Positions 1 through 5,828 of a stretch of DNA of 6,103 bases are shown in pieces. Each line of letters begins with the position of its first letter. Within the stretch, counting starts at the first letter, position 1. A model generated the notes under the pieces. The model did not search any database. It was not told the origin of the DNA and was given only the letters and a program-made list of their open reading frames with translations. Both the position numbers and the translations under genes were made by a program. The stretch covers positions 1 to 6,103 of the forward strand of contig JBJOQB010000051.1 of assembly GCA_046050125.1 (NCBI GenBank), read 5' to 3'. Source of the DNA: JAHFQJ01 sp046050125 (GTDB lineage: Bacteria; Pseudomonadota; Gammaproteobacteria; Burkholderiales; Burkholderiaceae).

Positions 1-29
1 TTGTACTTCAAAATAGTAGCAAATAAAAT
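1..29 (+). promoter_or_regulatory. Possible sigma70-type promoter for the lipoprotein gene
   Basis: A -10-like TAAAAT (24-29, five of six consensus bases) lies 17 bp downstream of TTGTAC (1-6), which keeps only the TTG of the -35 consensus. Transcription would begin near position 36, leaving a leader of only about 10 bases before the ATG at 46. The region is AT-rich, so a chance match is quite possible, and the window edge hides whatever lies upstream. Confidence 0.25.
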
Positions 30-45
30 ATGAGACAAATAAATA

Positions 46-552
46 ATGAAGCATATAAAAAATTTAAATTATTATAGACAAACTTTAAGTAAAATAAGTA
101 ATATAGTTAAAATAGATAATAAAGCTAAAAGATTAGATTATTCAAGATTATTAAATATATTTGCATTATCTTTATTTTCATTTACATTAATAGCGTGTAG
201 CAAAGTAAACAAACCAAATGAGCTTGATGAGCCTTCATTTATGGTAAGTACATTACCTGTTAGTACACAAGGAAATGTTGAAAAAAACCTTGGTTACTAT
301 TGCAGAATTTTTAGCTTTACTGACATAAAAAATTATGGTGCTCAACTTGATGCTACAGTGAAAAGCATTATTGAAGCAGGTAAACAGCAAGGTGCAAATG
401 GTTTATTGGGTTTGCAATTTAGCAACATTAATATAAACAATAATTTGAATAATATTGAGCATAACACAGCATCACAGCCAGAAGTACAAAATCCTTCATC
501 TACATTAATGCAAGTTTGTGGGGATATGGTTGTGATTGCTAAACCGTCATAA
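46..552 (+). CDS. Lipoprotein with YbjQ/UPF0145-like domain
   Basis: A 168-residue predicted lipoprotein. A basic N-terminal segment (residues 1-35) leads into a hydrophobic core (about 36-50) ending in the lipobox L-I-A-C, so Cys51 would be lipidated. Ser at +2 would favour the outer membrane under the enterobacterial Lol rule. The mature part has a low-complexity linker (about 52-80), then a segment resembling the YbjQ/heavy-metal-binding-domain family: a strand (84-91), a helix (99-114), the 'QGANGLLGLQF' turn (115-125, compare 'GANAVVGV' in YbjQ), an Asn-rich loop (127-152), and a closing strand (154-165). Cys86 and Cys158 lie in the first and last strands and might pair. The 35-residue stretch before the signal core is long, but no other ATG, GTG or TTG in this frame could give a shorter start. 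The ribosome site is weak (TGAG at 31-34). The specific function is unknown. dadA follows 49 bp downstream, possibly co-transcribed. The lipoprotein call is strong, the family call moderate. Confidence 0.8.
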   Translation: MKHIKNLNYYRQTLSKISNIVKIDNKAKRLDYSRLLNIFALSLFSFTLIACSKVNKPNELDEPSFMVSTLPVSTQGNVEKNLGYYCRIFSFTDIKNYGAQLDATVKSIIEAGKQQGANGLLGLQFSNININNNLNNIEHNTASQPEVQNPSSTLMQVCGDMVVIAKPS

Positions 553-601
553 AAAGTAAATACTAAATACTGAAAAAAGCTTAAAATTCAAGGAGCATAT
601 C

Positions 602-1864
602 ATGAGTGTTATTATTTTAGGTGCTGGTGTAATTGGTTCAACATTGGCTTACTACTTAGCAAAAAGCGGAGAAAAAGTAATAGTACTGGAAAGGCAAGCA
701 AATGTTGCATTGGAAACAAGCTTTGCAAATGCTGGTCAAATTTCGTATGGTTATGCATCGCCATGGGCAGCCCCTGGTGTTCCATTAAAAGCAGTTCAGT
801 GGTTATTACAATCTCACCCGCCATTAGCAGTTAAGCCAGATGGTAGCTTATTTCAGCTTGAGTGGATTATTCGCTTTTTAAGCAATTGTAGAAAATCAAA
901 GTATGCGATTAATAAAGAAAGAATGTTAAGGCTAGCTGAATACAGCAAATCATGTTTAGCTAGTTTGAGAAATGAAGAGAATATTATTTATGATGGTAAT
1001 AGTTTAGGTACATTGCAATTATTCAGAACAGAAAAGCAACTACAAGCAATTTTGGATAAAGATATACCAGTACTTGAAGCAAATAATGTTCCTCATAATA
1101 TGTTAATTGGTAAAGAAGTTACACAAGCAGAGCCAGCATTAGCACATGTACAGCATAAAATTGTGGGCGGTTTGCATTTGCCTCAAGATGAAACAGGCGA
1201 CTGCTTTATGTTTACAAATTCGATTGTAGAAAAAGCTAAAAGCTTAGGTGCTGAATTTATCTTTAATTCTAATGTAGAAAAATTGCTAGTTAAGTATCAA
1301 AATGGTAGAAAGCAAGTTTATGGTGTTAGTGTAAATGGACAAGAGATGTTAGGGGATAATATAGTTGTTGCATTAGGTAGCTACTCTCGAACATTACTAG
1401 ATGGATTGGTTAATTTGCCTGTTTATCCTGTTAAGGGTTACTCTATCACTGCTGATATTAGTGATGAAAGCATGGCACCACAATCTACAATTTTAGATGA
1501 AACTTATAAAATTGCTCTTACTCGCTTGAATAAACGTATTCGAGTTGGTGGAATGGCTCATATTTCGGGATTTGATAAGCATTTAGATGCTAACAAAGTT
1601 GATACATTAAATTTTGTGTTACAGGATTTATTCCCTAAAGCTTATGTTGAGAGCAAAGGCGGTTGGACTGGTTTAAGACCTGCAACACCAGATGGAACAC
1701 CAATAGTAGGAAACACGCAAATTAATAATTTGTGGTTAAGTACAGGTCATGGAACATTAGGTTGGACAATGGCATGCGGTAGCGGTAGATTGCTTAGTGA
1801 TTTAATTTTAGGCAAATCTCCTGAAATACAAGCACATGATTTGTCGATTAATAGGTATAGTTGA
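602..1864 (+). CDS. dadA: D-amino acid dehydrogenase, small subunit type
   Basis: A 420-residue FAD-dependent oxidoreductase of the DAO family. DadA oxidatively deaminates D-amino acids, chiefly D-alanine, to the 2-oxo acid and ammonia, passing electrons to the respiratory chain at the inner membrane. The N-terminal Rossmann motif G7-A-G-V-I-G12 with Glu30 at the end of strand 2 binds the ADP part of FAD. The DadA-specific block 'ETSFANAGQISYGYASPW' spans 38-55, followed by PGVPLKA. The C-terminal flavin block 'GWTGLRPATPDGTP' (354-367) and 'GHGTLGWTMACGSGR' (382-396) are both intact. Length is close to the E. coli enzyme (432). The start is fixed by AGGAG at 591-595, six bases before the ATG. 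There is no partner alanine racemase (dadX) in the window, so D-alanine may come from peptidoglycan turnover or a racemase elsewhere. No frameshift or missing motif is visible. Confidence 0.95.
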   Translation: MSVIILGAGVIGSTLAYYLAKSGEKVIVLERQANVALETSFANAGQISYGYASPWAAPGVPLKAVQWLLQSHPPLAVKPDGSLFQLEWIIRFLSNCRKSKYAINKERMLRLAEYSKSCLASLRNEENIIYDGNSLGTLQLFRTEKQLQAILDKDIPVLEANNVPHNMLIGKEVTQAEPALAHVQHKIVGGLHLPQDETGDCFMFTNSIVEKAKSLGAEFIFNSNVEKLLVKYQNGRKQVYGVSVNGQEMLGDNIVVALGSYSRTLLDGLVNLPVYPVKGYSITADISDESMAPQSTILDETYKIALTRLNKRIRVGGMAHISGFDKHLDANKVDTLNFVLQDLFPKAYVESKGGWTGLRPATPDGTPIVGNTQINNLWLSTGHGTLGWTMACGSGRLLSDLILGKSPEIQAHDLSINRYS

Positions 1865-1873
1865 GGGGTAAAT

Positions 1874-2788
1874 TTAACTCTCTATCTCTTCCCTACTCAA
1901 CTTAGTAATTCTCATAATCATTTCAATTGGCATGCCTTCTACTTGTAAGGCTTTTGCCATTTCTAACTTTTCTTTTTGTTTTGCATCTTCCTCAGCTTTT
2001 TTTACTGCTTCTGCAACAGCTTCCATTTTTTCCTTTTGAATATTTCTCTCTAAAGCAAGATTAAATTCTTCTTGAGCCATTAAGTGGCTTCTTGTTGGTT
2101 CGTCCATTAAGGCTTTATTCAGATGTTCGGCTAAAGGTAAAACTAATGCAACATCTTCACTATCCATTTTTTCAACAGGAATGGATAAAGTAAAATTATT
2201 CAAGTTTTTATCTGTATATTTTTGATTGAAGATAGATAAAAGTTTATCAATCCGAGTATTTAATTTTTTATCTAATTTACTTGTATCAATAAAAATGCTT
2301 TCATGATGTAATTTACGGATAAATGTTTCATCATCAGTGTTAGCATTTAATTGCTCGCCTGTTGTAGCATCAATTAGTTGCGTACTAGTTCTTACTACAG
2401 CAACAGGAGTTTTTAAGCTAAATCCAAGAATGTAAATGGAGATAATTTCTTTATGCTCATTATTTTTAATCACATTATCTTTATCATAGTAAGCACTAGC
2501 TAAATATCTTCTAAATCTACTAATATCAGTATCTGTATGTGATTTTTGTAACTCAATAAGAACTTTTCTTTTTTTGCCATTTGGTTCTGTAATGGTGGCT
2601 GAAAAATCCATTCTTTGCGTAGAAAATCCAGTGATATTTGATGTATTTATAAATGTATCTTCAGTAGCATCAAAGCTCTCAATTTCAATTTCTCTATCCA
2701 GTAAAACGCTAAGAAAATGCTTAGCCATATCTTTACTTTTCATTAAGAATTTAAAGGCACTATCGTAGATTGGATTGGCTATTAGCAT
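1874..2788 (-). CDS. Rpn-family PD-(D/E)XK nuclease / putative transposase
   Basis: A 304-residue protein of the Rpn (recombination-promoting nuclease) group, often annotated 'PD-(D/E)XK nuclease family transposase' (PDDEXK_2-like). Evidence: the N-terminal 'YDSAFKFLM' (8-16) and 'FLSVLL' (25-30); the catalytic core Asp61 in 'RMDF' and Glu79-Leu-Gln81-Lys82 in 'VLIELQKS', which keeps the D...ExQ/K pattern; a long middle region; a charged, probably coiled-coil helix (about 248-283); and the family's C-terminal 'EGMPIEMIMRITKLSREEI' motif (284-302). E. coli relatives cut DNA, raise RecA-independent recombination, and have been linked to phage defence. The start is supported by GGAG (2794-2797) five bases upstream. 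The gene lies 75 bp beyond trmD and converges on dadA. No terminal inverted repeats or target duplications were seen, and codon use matches the neighbours. The family call is firm; the biological role here is not. Confidence 0.9.
   Translation of the reverse strand: MLIANPIYDSAFKFLMKSKDMAKHFLSVLLDREIEIESFDATEDTFINTSNITGFSTQRMDFSATITEPNGKKRKVLIELQKSHTDTDISRFRRYLASAYYDKDNVIKNNEHKEIISIYILGFSLKTPVAVVRTSTQLIDATTGEQLNANTDDETFIRKLHHESIFIDTSKLDKKLNTRIDKLLSIFNQKYTDKNLNNFTLSIPVEKMDSEDVALVLPLAEHLNKALMDEPTRSHLMAQEEFNLALERNIQKEKMEAVAEAVKKAEEDAKQKEKLEMAKALQVEGMPIEMIMRITKLSREEIES
2026..2035 (-). promoter_or_regulatory. Candidate internal start site in the Rpn gene
   Basis: On the coding strand AAGGA (2031-2035) lies four bases before an in-frame ATG (2024-2026), the codon beginning '...EKMEAVAEAV'. 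Starting there would give a 50-residue protein made of the charged helix and the C-terminal helix-turn-helix-like motif of the nuclease. The three in-frame ATGs just upstream (2165-2167, 2105-2107, 2078-2080) have no Shine-Dalgarno match. The spacing is a little short, so initiation may be inefficient. E. coli rpn genes encode small C-terminal inhibitors from internal starts; whether this gene does so is inference. Confidence 0.3.
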
Positions 2789-2863
2789 ATTATCTCCATT
2801 TTATTATTTTAAAAATATATTTATATATTGTGTTTTGATACCAAAATAAATTCTCTTTCAATA
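2789..2863. other. AT-rich spacer between trmD and the Rpn gene
   Basis: This 75-bp spacer is extremely AT-rich, especially 2798-2850. It contains a small inverted repeat (TTTTG 2833-2837 / CAAAA 2842-2846, four-base loop) not followed by a U-run on the transcribed strand, so it is not a convincing terminator for trmD. TATA-like hexamers occur in the direction of the Rpn gene (near 2818-2830), but no matching -35 element stands out. Whether the nuclease has its own promoter cannot be settled here. Confidence 0.35.
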
Positions 2864-3568
2864 CTACACTTTATCAAGCAAATCAGGTCTTTTTTTCTTA
2901 GTTTTTTGTATAGATTGCTCTTTACGCCATTGATTAATTTTTGCGTGATGTCCGCTCATCAAAACTTCAGGAACTGGCATATCTTGCCATATTTCAGGTT
3001 TTGTATAGTGTGGATAGTCTAGTAAATTATTTTCAAAGCTATCTTGTTGAGCAGATTCGGCATTGCCCAATGCATCGGGAATAAGTCTTACTATGCTATC
3101 AATAATTATCATTGCAGCTAGCTCGCCACCGCTTAAAACTATATCGCCTATACTAATGCTTTCATCAACATATTTATCAATAAATCTTTGGTCAATTCCT
3201 TCATATCTTCCGCAAATTAATGTGATGTTGTCATAGTTTTTAAGCCAATCTTTAGCAATATTATGATTAAATGTTTTACCATCAGGGCTTAACATTACGG
3301 TTAAGTTCTTTGCCTTGGGTTTTTGTACATAATATGATGATTGTTGAATATGTGATAATGTTTCATAAAGCGGTTGAGGCATCATTACCATGCCTGCACC
3401 TCCGCCATATGGTCTATCGTCTATTCTTTGGTATTTATCGTGTGTGAAATCTCGTGGATTATGTAAATTTAATTGCCATAAATTTTGTTTTAATGCACGT
3501 GAGCTAACTCCATATTCACTAATGGATTCAAACATTTGTGTAAAAATAGTAATTACATCAAAATTCAT
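2864..3568 (-). CDS. trmD: tRNA (guanine37-N1)-methyltransferase
   Basis: TrmD uses S-adenosylmethionine to methylate N1 of G37 next to the anticodon of tRNAs reading CNN and some GNN codons, preventing +1 frameshifting; it is a cytosolic dimer and normally essential. The 234-residue sequence has the family blocks in order: 'MNFDVITIF' (1-9), 'DDRPYGGGAGMVM' (50-62), the trefoil-knot AdoMet site 'LICGRYEGIDQRF' (117-129) and 'SIGDIVLSGGEL' (139-150), then Arg161 and Asp176 in 'QDSF', matching E. coli Arg154 and catalytic Asp169, and 'LLDYPHYTKP' (182-191). It ends just after 'KKKRPDLLDKV', about 20 residues before the end of E. coli TrmD (255), so the last helix is missing. The ATG shares its A with the corA stop (TAATG), and no strong ribosome site precedes it, so coupled translation is likely. 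The usual neighbours rimM and rplS are absent here. Confidence 0.96.
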   Translation of the reverse strand: MNFDVITIFTQMFESISEYGVSSRALKQNLWQLNLHNPRDFTHDKYQRIDDRPYGGGAGMVMMPQPLYETLSHIQQSSYYVQKPKAKNLTVMLSPDGKTFNHNIAKDWLKNYDNITLICGRYEGIDQRFIDKYVDESISIGDIVLSGGELAAMIIIDSIVRLIPDALGNAESAQQDSFENNLLDYPHYTKPEIWQDMPVPEVLMSGHHAKINQWRKEQSIQKTKKKRPDLLDKV

Positions 3569-4527
3569 TATTGTAACCAGCCTTTACGTTTGAAAAATAG
3601 CATCGGTAATAAAGCGGATAAGAACATGTAAAATAATACAAATACATATCCCCACGTTCCCCAGCTAAATTCGGGTAGCTGAAAATTCATACCATAAATG
3701 CTTGCTACTAGTGTTGGTGGCATTAATGCTACTGATACAACAGAAAAGATTTTAGTAATTTTATTTTGATTAATATTTACAAAACCAACTGTTGCATCTA
3801 TGATAAAGTTTAATTTATCAAATAAGTATAGGGTATGATTTTCAATTGAATCTATATCACGTAAAATTTGCAATGTTTCTTGTTGTTGGCTTTCATCAAG
3901 TAGCTTGTTACGCATTAGAAATGATAATCCACGTCTTGTATCCATTATGTTACAACGTACACGGCGGTTGATGTCCTCTTCATATGCGATTTTATGTAGT
4001 ACATCTGCTGCATCTGTATCTGTTAGTTTTGGTTGTAGCATAGTTTGCCCGATATGCTCTAGCCTTGTATATATTTCTTCGATTGCATCTGCTGAATGTT
4101 CGATATCGGTTGAATATAAATCTAATAGTACATCTTTTGCATTATTAACTGAGCCTGGACGGTTGTGAGCTCGCATTCTTACTAATCTAAATACTGGTAA
4201 ATCTTCTTTATGTACAGAAAATAATATATTATCCGTTAGAATAAAGGCTACTTTAATATTACGTACTTTATCTTCATCAATTAAAAAATCAGTGCGTAAA
4301 TGTAAGTGGTTATCTTGTTCAAAAAAGCGTGCTGAAGCTTCAAGGTCGCCTAGCGTTTCGGTATCTGGTAGTGTGATATTAAATTTATCTTTTATCTGAA
4401 TAATATCTTCTTCTACAGGGTCTACTACATCTATCCAAATTAGACTGGTATTTGTTTGTTGTTCCGAACCCATTTGTGTTTGGAACAAGCGTTTTTTTTC
4501 ATTATCAAGTGCAAAAATATTAATCAT
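3568..4527 (-). CDS. corA: Magnesium/cobalt channel CorA
   Basis: CorA is the pentameric inner-membrane channel for Mg2+ uptake, also passing Co2+ and Ni2+. The 319-residue protein has a cytoplasmic alpha/beta domain (about 1-150), a long helical stalk (about 150-255), then two C-terminal membrane helices (about 258-278 and 289-310). The signature Y278-G-M-N281 ends the first membrane helix, followed by an acidic/aromatic periplasmic loop with 'LPEFSWG'. The basic tail 'FFKRKGWLQ' closely matches the E. coli end (316 residues), so the gene looks complete. The start is supported by a G-rich site, GGGGG (4533-4537), five bases upstream. It lies 59 bp after scpA and overlaps trmD by one base. 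No Mg2+-sensing leader is evident. Confidence in the identity is high. Confidence 0.95.
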   Translation of the reverse strand: MINIFALDNEKKRLFQTQMGSEQQTNTSLIWIDVVDPVEEDIIQIKDKFNITLPDTETLGDLEASARFFEQDNHLHLRTDFLIDEDKVRNIKVAFILTDNILFSVHKEDLPVFRLVRMRAHNRPGSVNNAKDVLLDLYSTDIEHSADAIEEIYTRLEHIGQTMLQPKLTDTDAADVLHKIAYEEDINRRVRCNIMDTRRGLSFLMRNKLLDESQQQETLQILRDIDSIENHTLYLFDKLNFIIDATVGFVNINQNKITKIFSVVSVALMPPTLVASIYGMNFQLPEFSWGTWGYVFVLFYMFLSALLPMLFFKRKGWLQ

Positions 4528-4553
4528 ATATACCCCCTGTAAACTTTATTCAT

Positions 4554-4581
4554 AGTTAAATCTGTGATAATTGACTTAACT
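4554..4581 (-). other. Inverted repeat in the scpA-corA spacer
   Basis: Arms 4554-4562 and 4573-4581 flank a 10-base loop. As RNA from the - strand all nine pairs form, with one G-U; as + strand RNA the same position is an A-C mismatch, so the hairpin suits the scpA-corA transcript. No U-run follows, arguing against an intrinsic terminator. It could be an mRNA stability or processing element, or chance in AT-rich DNA. Confidence 0.35.
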
Positions 4582-4586
4582 GTAAT

Positions 4587-5474
4587 TTAACTAGCTTCGT
4601 AGCTAATATCTAGATAAATTGGTGCAAATGCTTGGCTTTGTTTAAATAAAATTAAGCCTTCCTTTACTAATTCTAGTATGGCTAAAAAGTATACTACTAA
4701 TGTAGACGTACTAAAATCTATTTCATTCATATTAATTAAATCAAATAATGTAGTTTGTTTATTTATTTGAAGATGCTTTAATGTTTTGCTCATGTACTCT
4801 CTTACTGAGAGTTGCTCTCTTATTATTTGATGATGTTCAAATAAATTTTGTTTTTTTAGTAAATCTTTGAATGCATTTACTATTTCTTGTACATCAACTT
4901 TTATTGGTGCTAAGCTAATTTTTTCTTGTATTACATTTGTAAGCCAAAAATCTTCATTACATATTGGAAGTTCTTGCAGTTCTAATGATGCTTTTTTTAT
5001 GGCCTCATATGATATCAATTTTCTGATTAGCTCTGCTCTTGGGTCTTCCTCGTCATTTTCATCATCATTTGCAATTTTTGGCAGTAGCATTCTAGTTTTT
5101 ATTTCTATGAGCATTGCTGCCATGAGTAGGTACTCTGCTGCTAATTCAAATTGTACATGTCGAATTTGTTCTACATACTCCAAGTACTGTTGTGTAAGGG
5201 GTGCCATTTGTATATCTAATATATTTATACCCTGTTTACGAATTAGGTATAACAGTAAATCTAATGGACCTTCAAAGGAATTTAGGAAAACCTCTAATGC
5301 ATTTGGCGGTATATACAAATCTTTGGGTAAGTTTGTAAGTGGCTGACCATAAAGCATTGCATGCACACCATTATCCTGCATATCAGATGAATTACTACTA
5401 TATTGTATATTATTCAATTCAGTAATATGAGAATTATCAGGAATTTCTGCAATATTTGTATTATTTTGTATCAT
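4587..5474 (-). CDS. scpA: Segregation and condensation protein A (kleisin)
   Basis: ScpA is the kleisin that bridges the SMC heads and, with ScpB, forms the bacterial condensin that organises and separates chromosomes. The 295-residue protein has an Asn/Ser-rich, poorly conserved N-terminus (1-40), then 'LPKDLYIPPNALEVFL' (49-64), a lead-in I know from betaproteobacterial ScpA. Next comes the kleisin motif 'FEGPLDLLLYLIRKQ' (67-81) for SMC-neck binding, and 'EYLLMAAMLIEIKTRMLLP' (114-132). An acidic linker (137-144), a middle helical region and a C-terminal winged-helix domain (about 215-290) follow, the last binding the SMC cap. Neither smc nor scpB is in the window. The start is not certain: no Shine-Dalgarno precedes the ATG at 5472-5474, and ATGs at codons 32 and 40 would remove only the unconserved part; GGTG lies upstream of codon 40. 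The upstream spacer holds overlapping hairpins that may affect initiation. Confidence 0.93.
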   Translation of the reverse strand: MIQNNTNIAEIPDNSHITELNNIQYSSNSSDMQDNGVHAMLYGQPLTNLPKDLYIPPNALEVFLNSFEGPLDLLLYLIRKQGINILDIQMAPLTQQYLEYVEQIRHVQFELAAEYLLMAAMLIEIKTRMLLPKIANDDENDEEDPRAELIRKLISYEAIKKASLELQELPICNEDFWLTNVIQEKISLAPIKVDVQEIVNAFKDLLKKQNLFEHHQIIREQLSVREYMSKTLKHLQINKQTTLFDLINMNEIDFSTSTLVVYFLAILELVKEGLILFKQSQAFAPIYLDISYEAS

Positions 5475-5478
5475 GTAG

Positions 5479-5524
5479 AATCATCATTTAATTTAATTAT
5501 TAAGATACGGGCTAAATGATGATT
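5479..5524 (-). other. 12-bp inverted repeat before the scpA start (hairpin B)
   Basis: Arms 5479-5490 and 5513-5524 are perfect 12-base inverted repeats with a 22-base loop. In the DUF3460-scpA transcript the 3' arm ends four bases before the annotated scpA ATG, so the fold would lie across the translation initiation region. It shares bases 5513-5524 with the upstream hairpin and cannot form together with it. Confidence 0.55.
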
Positions 5525-5532
5525 ATTTAGCC
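5510..5532 (-). other. 8-bp GC-capped hairpin downstream of the DUF3460 gene (hairpin A)
   Basis: GGCTAAAT (5510-5517) and ATTTAGCC (5525-5532) form a perfect eight-pair stem with a seven-base loop, starting 18 bases after the DUF3460 stop codon. Neither strand has a proper U-run after the stem, so it is at best a weak terminator. Its loop and one arm also belong to the 12-bp repeat nearer scpA, so the two folds compete. Confidence 0.5.
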
Positions 5533-5550
5533 ATATATTATTGAATAAGA

Positions 5551-5733
5551 TTAGCTTCCATATACATATGACTTTTGTTTTACTAATGATTGCTGTTTCT
5601 CTTCAATTTCTTTTAAATTTAATGGTTTTTCACGAAGTAAGTTATGACCTTGAATTTGATTTTGTTCAAGTTCTGGATTTTCTTGTTTGATTTTTTCAAA
5701 AAATTGTGTAGTTTCAGATTTGTAAATTGCCAT
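5551..5733 (-). CDS. DUF3460 family small protein
   Basis: A complete 60-residue, highly charged soluble protein with no signal or membrane segment. It matches my recollection of the DUF3460 family of Burkholderiales: 'MAIYKSETTQF' at the start, a 'K.ENPELE..Q..GHNLLREKPLNL' middle with the Trp/Arg-Glu-Lys-Pro-like turn, and a C-terminal 'VKQKSYVYGS' close to the family's 'VKQ.PYVY'. Its function is not known; it is probably helical in 5-45. The start is well supported by AAGGGA (5741-5746) seven bases before the ATG. It is the first gene after a likely promoter and is followed by scpA 76 bp downstream. I recall a DUF3460-scpA pairing in related genomes, but cannot confirm it here. Confidence 0.85.
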   Translation of the reverse strand: MAIYKSETTQFFEKIKQENPELEQNQIQGHNLLREKPLNLKEIEEKQQSLVKQKSYVYGS

Positions 5734-5753
5734 GAGCTATCCCTTTTACCCTG

Positions 5754-5766
5754 ATGGTTTAACCAT
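5754..5766. promoter_or_regulatory. Palindrome at the likely transcription start of the DUF3460 unit
   Basis: ATGGTT and AACCAT form perfect six-base arms around one central base. It sits just downstream of the proposed -10 box, covering the expected start of transcription (about 5763) and the first leader bases. That is a typical place for a repressor operator, but no regulator is known, and a 6-bp palindrome could arise by chance. Confidence 0.3.
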
Positions 5767-5769
5767 ATA

Positions 5770-5778
5770 ATTATACCA
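5770..5778 (-). promoter_or_regulatory. Extended -10 promoter for DUF3460-scpA-corA-trmD
   Basis: On the - strand the sequence reads TGGTATAAT: a perfect TATAAT hexamer (5770-5775) with the TGn extension (5776-5778). No good -35 is found 16-18 bp upstream, which is acceptable for extended -10 promoters. The DUF3460 ATG is about 30 bases past the expected start site. The AT-rich DNA raises the chance of a random match, but position and the complete TGnTATAAT favour a real promoter. Confidence 0.5.
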
Positions 5779-5828
5779 AACTATCACAAAAAAGTTTGAT
5801 TTTTATTTGATTATGGCGATATTTTATT

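Noticed and set aside
612..824. 70-codon - strand reading frame opposite dadA
   Set aside because: It lies wholly within conserved dadA motifs on the other strand and resembles no known protein.
1865..1880. TAAATTTA palindrome with imperfect flanking pairing at the convergent dadA/Rpn ends, considered as a bidirectional terminator
   Set aside because: The stem has no loop in its symmetric form, includes a mismatch and a wobble, and no U-run follows on either strand.
1874..2863. Insertion sequence around the Rpn 'transposase'
   Set aside because: No terminal inverted repeats or direct target repeats are visible near the gene ends, and composition matches the neighbours.
4867..5346. 159-codon + strand reading frame opposite scpA
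   Set aside because: It is the Ser/Ile-rich mirror of scpA, has no family resemblance, and the scpA frame explains the sequence fully.
5461..5487. Eight-codon reading frame (ATGATG..., stop at 5461-5463) overlapping the scpA start, considered as a leader peptide
   Set aside because: There is no ribosome site, the ATGs fall inside the inverted repeat, and such short frames are common in AT-rich DNA.
5746..5766. Six-codon frame (M-V-K-P-S-G) upstream of the DUF3460 gene
   Set aside because: Its ATG lies at or before the expected transcription start and it lacks a ribosome site.
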